Shown in pieces: positions 38,261-62,306 of a stretch of 64,000 bases of DNA. How positions within the stretch are numbered: position 1 is the first letter of the stretch; each line of letters begins with the position of its first letter. Both the position numbers and the translations under genes were made by a program. A model generated the notes under the pieces. It did no database searches. It was not told the DNA's origin and saw only the letters and a list, made by a program, of their open reading frames with translations. Source of the DNA: Brasenia schreberi (taxonomy: Eukaryota; Streptophyta; Magnoliopsida; Nymphaeales; Cabombaceae); assembly GCA_036023115.1 (NCBI GenBank), contig JAYKKT010000087.1, positions 10,324,501-10,388,500 of the forward strand. The letters are read 5' to 3'.

Positions 38261-38324
38261 ATGGAAGTCTTTTAGGTATAAAAGCCTGAGAGCAGTGTTT
38301 TTAAAAACGATTTAACTGGACCAG

Positions 38325-38475
38325 TTGAACTAGTCACCCATCAGTTCTAATTTATCTCAAAAACCAGTAAAAAAAGTTGCATTTTTAGATTTGTTGAACT
38401 AGTCACCCATCAGTTTCCTTTTCACTTTGTTTCGAATAAAATCAAACGTTGCATTTTTTAGATTTGTTGACTAGT
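38325..38475. repeat. Irregular tandem repeat around GAACTAGTCACCCATCAGTT
   Basis: GTTGAACTAGTCACCCATCAGTT occurs at about 38325 and 38394, and GTTGCATTTTTAGATTTGTTG at about 38377 and 38449. Period is roughly 70 bp. Confidence 0.75.
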
Positions 38476-39624
38476 GAGCGAAAACTGGAAGAGGAGGGGA
38501 TTGCAGGCGACGGCGCGACGCTGAGGTGGGGCGTGGCTATGCAGGCGACGGCGCGACGGATCTGGCTTACGGCAGTTCTCGACCTCCACCGAAACGGCCA
38601 CAGTTCAGATTTGTCATTTTGTTTCGATTACAACAACTTTTTCATCTGTTTCATGTGGAAAAAACAGAGCTCAATGGCAAACGAAGGTGGAGTGGGTTTT
38701 ATGCACTCTCGCCGGCTCTGTTGGTAGCCATGGGTTCATTTTACACAAGGAGACACGGCTCTCCTGGCTAGAAATGAGAACCTTCTACCTGAGACTAGTT
38801 TGACTCCAACACAATACAAAGAACCAACTAATCCAAGCATAATATAGAGAAGATGATACAACGTACTTGGTAGCTGGTACCAACCAAGGAATCCCTAACT
38901 CTAATCCATACATTAACATCAATTAAGCATTTTTTTTCTCGTGGTAGATGGGTGCAAAATGAGGTTCTTAGGAGGGAGGTGTTTCATTATGAGGTCGGGC
39001 ATGCAGTACTGGTACTGTAGGCCAAATTCCAGCCCCACCCTAAGGGGTGAGCCACAGGTGGGCCTCATATTCAATTAAAAATGGGAACATCCAACACTGC
39101 TTTTTATTGTGCATTAACCCTTTGTTCGATTATTCATAAGGCCTAAGACTCATAATCAAAGAGCACTCTAAGAAGTTAATCATCCTGGTGCTGCTCCTTC
39201 CCATGCAAGCTCTAGTTCCCACAGGATCCAGTGCATTAGTGTTGAACTACATCCGACCTACATCCAACCATAATATGTAAACCGGACTATGGTAGGATAT
39301 AATCACTACGTGTTAAGAAGCTGTATCAAGAAAAGCGAATCGTTGACAGTTGGATCTAACTTGTGATTTGACCCAGTCATGAACCACAAAAGAAAAAGGC
39401 TCGTGACTTGCAATCAGAAGACTGGAAAGAAGGCACTTATTAATAATATACAAAGTAACTAATTAATCAGGATGTGCATTAGCTCAGGACATCTCTTTTG
39501 AGCTATGACAATGGCAATCATGCAAAAGAACATGGCTGATTGGCATGCACAGCCACAGGAATAGATTTAAAAGAATAGAACAGTCCTCACTCATAAAAGT
39601 TCCAGATAACAGAGATAGATCCAG
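38476..39624. other. Intergenic, 3' side of NMNAT
   Basis: A GC-rich patch at 38490-38590 repeats GCAGGCGACGGCGCGACG twice (38504 and 38541). No gene recognised. Must include the NMNAT 3' UTR next to 39625. Confidence 0.4.
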
Positions 39625-54322
<14,698 letters not shown>

Positions 54323-54763
54323 AGATCCTAAGTAACCAAAATGAGAAACTTCACAAAACCCAATAGCGCAATTGAAAACCTGAAAGAGAAATGAAAAAGC
54401 TCCGATCAGCTGATTTGCAAATCGATTATGCATCAAACGAATCTGAGACGAATTCGCGTGGAGATTTTGGCATGACCCATCGCATGTTAACAAAAACAAA
54501 GGAATCCGAAACAAAACGTGGTCGGTGAAAACAAGTACATGAAAGATGAAAATAGGCAGATGGATTCGAAGTTTCCACCTCTCTCTCTGGTTTTGAGATA
54601 TTGTGGAGTTGGACTTCGTTGCCACCTTTTCGAGGAAAGAAAATTTACGCGCCAACCATGCTATTTGACAATCAGCGGAATTTAACAATAGCGTCTTTTT
54701 CCTTTTGAGAGCCATTAAATTCAGGATGATGAAATGGAATGCGGTGAGTAATTAGCTTCAAAC

Positions 54764-56340
54764 AACAACTACAACAACAACTAAGCCTTTTCTCACACTA
54801 GACGGGGTCGGCTACACGGATTCTTTGTTTCCTATCATGTGTCATGTTAGCATTTAACTCACAATAAGCTAGATCATTCTTTATTGTTTCTTTCCAACAC
54901 TTTTGTAGTCTCCTCTACCTCTTTTAATACTTTCCAATTTTAGTTGTTCATACTTTCTTACAAGTTCTTCTTTTGATCTTCTTTCTATATGTCAGAACCA
55001 TCTTAAACAATATTCCCTCATTTTATCCTCTATTGGTACCACTTCTAATTTGTTTCAATAACCTCATTATGTATACGGTCTTTTCTTGTATGACCACTCA
55101 TCCATCTCAACATCTTCATTTCTGTCACAGACATCTTTTGTACATGTTGATGGTTAATTGCCCAACACTCAGAACAATAAAACATGATAGGTCTAATTGC
55201 TGCTCTATAATATTTACCTTTTAACTTTAATGATATCTTCTTATCACAAAGAATACTTTATGCTCCTCTCCATTTTAATCAACCAACATTAATTCTATGC
55301 ACGACATCTCCATCAATTCTTCCATCACTCTGAAAATTTGATCCTAGGTATTTAAAACTTTCCTTTAGGGATGCAATTTGTGCCAATTTTAATTTCTATG
55401 TCCTCTTAAGTAACCAAATGATCAAACCTACATTCCATATATTCTGTCTTTGTTCTACTAAGTCAGAGGCCTTTGTTTTCTAATGTTTCTCTCCATAGTT
55501 CCAATTTTCTATTAACTTTTTCCTTAGACTCTTTCACTAACACAATGTCATTGGCAAATAACATATACCAAGGAACTTCATCTTGAATATATTTTGTTAA
55601 CTCATCCATCACCATTATAAATAAGTATGGACTTAAACTTGATCCTTGATGTAACCCAATATTAACTACAAAGAAGTTTGTCATTCCTTCACGAGTCCTC
55701 ACACATGTTTTTGAACCATCGTACATGTCTCTTATAAGGTTAATGTATGTCAATGGGATACCTCTTTTTTCCAAGGTCCTCCAAAGAACATCCCTTAGTA
55801 CCCTATCGTAAGCTTTTTCTAGATCAATAAATATCATGTGAAGATCTTTCTTTTTTGCTCTAAAATGTTCTATAAGACATCTCAAAAGGTGAATCGCTTC
55901 ATCAATAGATCTGCCTATTATGAATTCAAATTGGTTTTTTTGTTATATTTGATATTTGTCTTAACTTACGTTCGATAATTCTTTCCAACAATTTCATAGT
56001 ATGACTCATTAACTCGATACCTTGATAATTCGCACAATTCTGAATGTCTTCCTTGTTCTTATATATGGGTATAAGTGTACTCGCTCTCCATTCCTCATGT
56101 AACTTTTGGTTTCTCCATATTTTATTAAATAGTCTTGTGAGTTAAAGTGATTCCTATTTCTCCTAGTATTTTCCAAACTTCTATAGAAATATTGTTTGGT
56201 CCTACCGACTTACCACCCTTCATATGTTTAAGAGCCTCTTTTATTTCATTCTTTTGAATACGTTGGTAAAAATTATGGTTTATATACTTTTCTGATTTGG
56301 CTAACTCTCCTAAGTTAATACTAACATCTTTATTTTCATT
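54764..56340 (-). mobile_element. RTE LINE, 1.58-kb truncated copy (copy 3)
   Basis: On the minus strand from about 56340 it carries the end of the pre-RT region and the RT (short motifs FIDLEKAYDR, GLHQGSSLS and FAND in place of FADD near 55560), then the C-terminal domain and a TTG-type tail at 54764-54778. Frames are broken. The 5' end is abrupt inside a TTAATGAAAATAAAG motif, and no target duplication remains. The same insertion junction is present beside the right arm. Confidence 0.92.
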
Positions 56341-56349
56341 AAGTTTTTG

Positions 56350-56492
56350 TAACGAGAAAAAAAAAGGAAAATAATCGTTTAGAGTTTGAGTCACACCCGT
56401 GAAGGCAGACTTGGGAGTCTCGATCCGGAAAAAAATGGACATAATTAAAAGAGAAGCTCCCAGCAGGATAGCACTACCACTATGCTATGGAA
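56350..56492 (-). mobile_element. tRNA-like SINE candidate
   Basis: Minus strand CCATAGCATAGTGGTAGTGC is a strong tRNA A-box. A GGATCGAGACTCC motif about 45 nt later resembles a B-box, and the far end has a poly-T run. It does not fold into a full tRNA by eye. Confidence 0.35.
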
Positions 56493-57252
56493 GCTTGATT
56501 GGATGCACAAAAGTTTTTTTTATTCTGTAAGTTACTTGGCACGCAGGACTTCAGTCCCTGCCCTTCCGCTTTGATACTTTTTGATAAAAATAATGCGTAC
56601 ATAATTGTTTAATTAGCCTAATTAAAATCCATGTGGCTTCCCAATTAGCAACCGGGGGTTCAAAACCAATGACCATAACATCTTTGTATACTTCGAATTT
56701 GTGGTGAACTTGAGATTTTTTTTAGAGTGAGGCGTACTTGTATTTGTTGTATTTCAAGTTCACAAAGCATTTGTGTCTCCATGTATAGAATGACGAACCC
56801 AAGAGTTCTTTATATTTCACAAAGCCTGAAATGAGTCCGCCACTAATTCGAATAGACAAATGTTGCCAAACAACCTTTTTCTTGTGTTCACCTAAACCTA
56901 ACTAAGCTTTGAAACACAACAGATCTATATTTTATGTTTGATCGATTTAAGGCTATAAACAACCAACCAAACTCTGAACCTTTTTCCACACGAAATGGGT
57001 CCACTACTTAGATTTTCGTCGGCATTGAGCTCAGGATTATGTTAGATTAGCATTTAACTGTAAACAACCTTGTTGTCTTTTCTTTTCATGCGTTTTCTCT
57101 CAATCTTTTAAAGTATTCATTGTCAAAATCAAGTTGTCACTCTAAACCTTCGTGTGGTTGTCATTTCAACAGTGGGCCGGATCAAAGATGGGTTATACCT
57201 ATAATATCTTTTCCTCAACATGCAAGGGATTAGGGATGTGTTTGTATGTCAA
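56493..57252. other. Intergenic between RTE copy 3 and the PRP19 fragment
   Basis: Nothing coding recognised. Confidence 0.4.
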
Positions 57253-57702
57253 AACGGGTAAAATACCGAAATATGCCGCTCAATCAGTCGTTTTTCAAAA
57301 AGAAGGCCGGATTTCTTCGACACGACTGGCTCCTCCGGAGTCGTGCCGGAAACTACACGCACAGTATATGAGAAAAAAACCCACAGACGACATTTAATAG
57401 AAATAGAACGGCAGAAGAAGATTAGAACAGGTGAAACGACTAAATGAAGTGGTTAGAGAAAGGATTGGAGGATGAGAGAAAGCGTACTCGCGCAGAACAT
57501 TGCAACCCTGGCCTCTAGGGTTTGCGCTTCTCTCCTTCTTGGCGTACGGCCGTCGGCAAACGGATCGATGATTTGCACAGGAAAATGGTCGAGAGGGAGA
57601 GGAGAAAAGAAATACTCTTGCGGACAAGGGTTTTTGAGTGACACAAGGGAGAGAGAGTGAGAGAAAATATCCAAAATAATAAAATCTCGGGTGCCCAAAC
57701 TA
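57253..57702 (-). repeat. Left arm of the PRP19 5'-end inverted duplication
   Basis: Matches 60468-60888 in reverse complement, more diverged than the NMNAT arms. It runs from the promoter side (CTCGGGTGCCCAAACT) through exon 1, intron 1 and exon 2, and stops just inside intron 2 (GTATTTTACCCGTTTT). Confidence 0.92.
57267..57500 (-). pseudogene. PRP19: PRP19 exons 1-2, truncated inverted copy
   Basis: Exon 1 is 57500-57488 (ATG + 10 nt) and exon 2 is 57352-57267. Together they encode 33 residues starting [18 protein letters not shown] and ending ERHIS, the first half of the PRP19 U-box. The copy stops about 14 bp into intron 2, so it cannot make a working protein alone. The start MFCAIS is the usual plant form, whereas the longer plus-strand copy has MFSAIS. 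An AAACCCTAG telo-box at 57523-57515 just upstream of the ATG is typical of housekeeping gene 5' ends. Confidence 0.88.
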
Positions 57703-57787
57703 CAGCAGGAAATTAGCAAACGTGATAAAATCATTCAACAGAGTAAATGGAGGCGGATTCGCACAAGTTGAACAAAGAAACCCATAC

Positions 57788-57909
57788 CTGGCGTTTCTTA
57801 CGCTGTCCTGATAGCACAGTGTTGCACTCTGTGAGTTCCTGGATGATTTCTGCAGATATACCCAGGCGAATCTTCTTTCCAGCTGGGCCCATATCTTCAT
57901 CTTCAGCAA
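57788..57909 (-). pseudogene. PRP19: Isolated internal PRP19 exon
   Basis: 122-nt exon with acceptor TTTTCAG|TTGC and donor CGCCAG|GTATGG. It encodes [18 protein letters not shown] followed by [20 protein letters not shown], the linker after the PRP19 coiled coil. It lies upstream of exon 1 of the minus-strand fragment, the wrong order for a gene, so it is a rearranged remnant. Flanking intron sequence is retained, which excludes a processed copy. Confidence 0.88.
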
Positions 57910-57979
57910 CTGAAAATTCCAATGACAAATTCAATGTGTTATGTTACACAACAATTTCCAGAAGCAAAGAGGTAAATTG

Positions 57980-57999
57980 GGGAAAAGGCTTAGTTGTTG
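57980..57999 (+). mobile_element. RTE LINE, 20-bp insertion
   Basis: GGGAAAAGGCTTAGTTGTTG, the very 3' end of the RTE family, sits between perfect 14-bp duplications AAAGAGGTAAATTG at 57966-57979 and 58000-58013. Confidence 0.85.
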
Positions 58000-58054
58000 A
58001 AAGAGGTAAATTGTACAAGACGGACAACTTGCTAGTGGACAATTAACCATACAA

Positions 58055-58279
58055 TGACAGAAATCAAGATATTGTGATGGATGAGTGGTCATACAAGAAA
58101 AGACCTTATAGATAAGGAGGTTAATGAGAATATCGTTTAAGATAGTTTGGACATATAAAAAGAAGATCAAAAGAAGAACTTGTTAATAATTAAAATTGGA
58201 AAGCATTAAAAGAGGTAGAGGACGAAACAAAGAATCCATGTAGCCGACCCCGTCTAGTGTGAGAAAAGGCTTAGTTGTT
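58055..58279 (+). mobile_element. RTE LINE remnant beside the right NMNAT arm
   Basis: Starts at TGACAGAAATCAAG and ends with GGCTTAGTTGTTG. The tail junction with the arm is the same as that of copy 3 beside the left arm. It carries internal deletions relative to copy 3. Confidence 0.88.
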
Positions 58280-60045
58280 GTTTGAAGCTAATTACTCACC
58301 GCATTCCATTTCATCATCCTGAATTTAATGGCTCTCAAAAGGAAAAAGACGCTATTGTTAAATTCCACTGATTGTCAAATAGCGTGGTTGGCGCGTAAAT
58401 TTTCTTTCCTCGAAAAGGTGGCAACGAAATCCAACTCCACAATATCTCAAAACCAGAAATCTCAAAACCAGAGAGAGAGGTGGAAACTTCGAACCCATCT
58501 GCCTATTTTCATCTTTCATGTACTTTTTTTCACTGACCACATTTTGTTTCGGATTCCTTTGTTTTTGTTAACATGCGATGGGTCATGCCAAAATCTCCAC
58601 GCGAATTCGTCTCAGATTCGTTTGATGCATAATCGATTTGCAAATCAGCTGATCGGAGCTTTTTCATTTCTCTTTCAGGTTTTCAATTGCGCTATTGGGT
58701 TTTGTGAAGTTTCTCATTTTGGTTACTTAGGATCTATGGACATACCGCTGCCGTTGGATAAGATATCGATTCCATCCACAGAAGAAGACGGATGTGTGAA
58801 TTCTTTAGATAGGTTTGATCTTCTGCGTTCCTGTTGTGCTGTTAATCCAATTCTATTGTATATTTTTGTTTATAATGATTAGCCACTAGCGAGATAGCAT
58901 ACTTCGAGCCTCCTTGGCAATCTGAGGTTAGGGAAGGGATGGTTTGATATGCAATTGCATACATCTTTTGGTAGATGTTTTGAGGATAAGATCCGCAACG
59001 AACTTGTAGTGCTTATACAAATTCTGCATTTGCGAGTCAAGCATTAAACATTTTACTAACATTAAAGATTTGATACTTGATGCTTCTGTCTTTATGTTCT
59101 GAAGTATATCAGAGCAAGAAACTGGAAGGCAGAGTTTGACAAGGACTACATGTTTTTGATGTCTTTGCATGGAAGTGTGCCTTTTGTCATGATTCAGATT
59201 GTGGTGTCGGTGCAGTCATCTAAAATTTGTTGATTATTCAATGGAAACGTTTCTCAAGAAAAGCAGCAATCTGGAGAAAAGCTTCATCCGTTCTCGCGTT
59301 TCTGACACCATTGTTGCTCTGGTTAATTGGGTACAACCAAACATCGTACAACAAATTATCGTCAGTAACCAACTAAAGTTGTTTAAAAGTAAAGCCAGTT
59401 GTCAATATAAAATCAATCAAACTTGCATACGTTGTTCAGGTTGTTAATGATTTTTCTTCTGTATTATGGTGCTCTATGCCGCAGAACCTTCATGATTTAG
59501 AAACGGGAAACCTGCTTGTCCATGAATTCAAAAGTATGCTTGATGTATTCACCTTCGGAACCAAGAACTTCTCGTTCTGGTGGTTTGGTATCAAACGTTT
59601 GGTAGTGAACCTCTTTCTTAGTAGTGGGATCTGGAGAAAGGATGGGAAAGATGATTTGACTATATCTCTGACCAGGAACAGGACCTACCACAAGAATATT
59701 TTTTTATTAGGATGACAACTCTTTTCATAGTCATGCAGAACAGTATTGAGAGGTAAAAATGTTAATGACTTGTCATTTGATTTTACTAATAAGTTTGCAA
59801 TGTGTAGATTGCTTGGGTTGTTAATATATAGATTTTTTTGTTCTTTTTTGTTTTATGGGACAATAAATTTGGTAACAGCTGTAATATCATGAATGACAGC
59901 TTTTTCGTTTCCCATGCAAAGCAAGGGATATATATGGTCTCAAAAATTAGAGGGCTGAGACTAGATGTGCATTAGAGTTGCTTTCTCCATGAAAGGATGG
60001 TTGGTTACACCGACTACCTTGGTTACCGTTACACCGACTACCCAG
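58280..60045 (+). repeat. Right arm of the large inverted duplication (NMNAT 5' end)
   Basis: Reverse complement of 53014-54763. It differs by a few substitutions and a 15-bp tandem duplication (about 58447-58476). It breaks at CCGACTACCCAG inside intron 1 and lacks NMNAT exon 2. Confidence 0.95.
58736..58812 (+). pseudogene. NMNAT: Duplicate NMNAT exon 1 without downstream exons
   Basis: The 77-nt exon has MDIPLPLDKIS at its start and the same donor (GATAG|GTTTGATC) as 54322-54246. It is followed by about 1.2 kb of intron 1 and then by the PRP19 promoter, with no NMNAT exon 2 in the window, so it is a truncated gene copy. Its promoter and 5' UTR are duplicated with it and may still be transcribed toward PRP19. 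Confidence 0.88.
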
Positions 60046-60467
60046 CTATCTGTGAAAAATATTGTTGATTATTTTGAAGGTTTATTAATTATTTAATTTG
60101 ACTGTTTTTTTAAATGTTGAATATAAATTGGTAATACCTAAAATACATGAAAACAAAACTCCAACAACGATAGTCGAAAGATAGATGAAGTTGTTCCAAT
60201 ATAAATTGGTAATACCTCAAATACATGAAAATAAAACTTCGTTGATAGTCGAAAGGTGTATGAAGTTGTTGAAAGATGGTGTCAACAGAAAGTGTGCATT
60301 TGAAGGGATAAATGGTGTCAGGGGTATTTTAGATATTTATCGAGAAAAGGATATATAATAATTATGTAATAAAAGTCGGATTGAGTCCTGGCATTATGTG
60401 TCGACGCGTCTACCCGATTTTTGATGATCCATCATACAGCGCATGACTTGACTCGTCCTCCCGCCGA
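60046..60467. other. Unique spacer between the right NMNAT arm and the PRP19 promoter
   Basis: AT-rich. Contains the 78-bp tandem repeat listed separately. Not present in the left copy. Confidence 0.6.
60121..60275. repeat. Two tandem ~78-bp units
   Basis: ATATAAATTGGTAATACCT starts at 60121 and 60199. Both units continue with AATACATGAAAA and GATAGTCGAAAG and end near TGAAGTTGTT. Confidence 0.88.
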
Positions 60468-60888
60468 AGTTTGGGCACCCGAGATTTTATTATTTTGGAT
60501 ATTTTCTCTCACTCTCTCTCATGTGTCACTCAAAAACCCTTGTCCGCAACAGTATTTCTTTTGTCCTCCCCCTCTCGACCATTTCCCTCGATCCGTTTGC
60601 CGACGGCCGTACGCCAAGAGAAGCGCAAACCATAGAGGCGAGGGTTGCAATGTTCAGTGCGAGTACGCTTTCTTTCATCCTCCAATCCTTTCTCTAACCA
60701 CTTCATTTAGTCGTTTCACCTGTTCTAATCTTCTTCTGCCGTTCTATTTCTATTAAATGTCGTCTGTTTCTCATATATTGTGCGTGTAGTTTCCGGCGCG
60801 ACTCCAGAGGAGCCAGTCGTGTCGAAGAAATCCGGCCTTCTTTTTGAAAAACGACTGATCGAGCGGCATATTTCGGTATTTTACCCGT
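60468..60888 (+). repeat. Right arm of the PRP19 5'-end inverted duplication
   Basis: Reverse complement of 57253-57702, from TTTGGGCACCCGAG to TTTTACCCGTTTT. Here the telo-box position reads AAACCATAG (about 60626) instead of AAACCCTAG. Confidence 0.92.
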
Positions 60889-62306
60889 TTTCCGTCTGAT
60901 TTCCAGGAGATTAAAGTGATGCATATGAAGGATATTGTGCATTTGGTTCTTTGTGCAGGAGTATGCAAAATGTCCTGTCACCGGAGATCCTCTTACCACG
61001 GAGGATATCGTCCCGGTAAAGACGAACAAGGTAATGGGAAGTATAGTTGTCGTTGTAGTTTGCCTTTTTTGCTTAATTTATCTGGTGTTCGCTGGCCTCG
61101 GTTCTGTTTACTCAATCGGTTGTTTCGCTTCTTTGCGTTGAACAGGCGGTGAAACCCAGACAAATTCAAGCAGCAAGCATTCCAGGGATGCTCGGGTTGT
61201 TCCAAAACGTACTCCCCATGTGGAAAGAAAACCTCTTCTCATTTCCTTCGCTTTATTTTCATCAACAATGTAAACATTAGGACTATGCAATGTTTAACAC
61301 AACTTCATCACCCAAGTACTCCATGTTCATGGTATTAACCTTTTCTTTTATGGTGTTGAAGATAATAACTAATTACTTTAGTTTTGATTCTTATACCACA
61401 ATTTACTACACGCCATTTCATTGTTTCTAATAGTTTGCTGAATCAACAAATTTTCTGTTCAACCTTCATAGATGTTTATGTCTCCAGGTATCCTTTACAA
61501 GCTTGTTTGTGGTCATAGCTGTTCCAACATGATCCAAATAGGAAATATGATGCAGCCTGAAAGTGACAGCAGTGTGACAATGATAGTTTGAAGTTTGATT
61601 TAAAAGTGAAAAACAAGAACACCTCAAGAGAGTAGTAGGTTGCTAAAAATTATATTTTGAACTCATATGACACAAGCTGACTACTGAATATGAGAGTTTG
61701 CTGAAGCAAAACTTGACCAGAGAGAGTAAGAAAGGAACATGTTTGTCTGACAGTCTTACACCTTCAATCAATATCTGGTTGATGGGGCTGTTTGATTAGG
61801 TGTGGTTCTTCTGAATTTTGGCTGCTTCAGCTGATATGTGATTGTTTAAGTGAGCCATCTCCAGACCACGATTCTGGATACTGGGATGCACTTGTAAAGA
61901 AACTTCATACAAAATTAGGATACTAACATCGATCAATGCAGTATTCATGTGCCATGGTTGAACTGAGCAGTCACTTCGGGCCGTATCATTTGTTTTACAC
62001 TTTTAACACCACTTAATTGATGCATCCTTTAGTATGCGTTTCACATGCCTCGATTCTCCTTGATTGAATTTCTTCTTTTATATTTCCACATTATCAAGTA
62101 AGCAATTGGTTCCAACAAAACAATTGAATTTTGCTTGGGTTTGGTTTGATGCTTACATTGTTGCGTGCATGAATCTGCTTCCTTATGGTTCTTATTTTCT
62201 AATTCGGATGCTTTTCTAGGAATGGGATGCTATAATGTTATCTAATTTTGCGCTAGAGCAACAACTACATACAGCAAGACAGGAACTAAGTCATGCATTA
62301 TACCAG
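60650..62306 (+). CDS. PRP19: Pre-mRNA-processing factor 19 (U-box E3 ligase), exons 1-5, 3' part not in window
   Basis: PRP19 is the core of the NineTeen/MOS4-associated complex, needed for spliceosome activation and in plants for immunity; its U-box is an E3 ubiquitin ligase. Exons: 60650-60662, 60790-60875, 60959-61030, 61146-61208, 62220-62306. All are GT-AG and phases agree. The 107 residues start [18 protein letters not shown]. They contain the U-box (about 1-60, with [18 protein letters not shown]), the linker [18 protein letters not shown] and the start of the coiled coil ([20 protein letters not shown]). The expected next exon (short HDAACRVI-type motif) and the WD40 repeats are not found up to 64000. 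They are either beyond the window or lost. The Ser at residue 3 and the damaged telo-box make it possible that this is not the main copy. Confidence 0.88.

Noticed and set aside
56471..56490. Possible tRNA gene from the GCATAGTGGTAG motif
   Set aside because: No anticodon arm or acceptor stem could be paired, so it is kept only as a SINE candidate.
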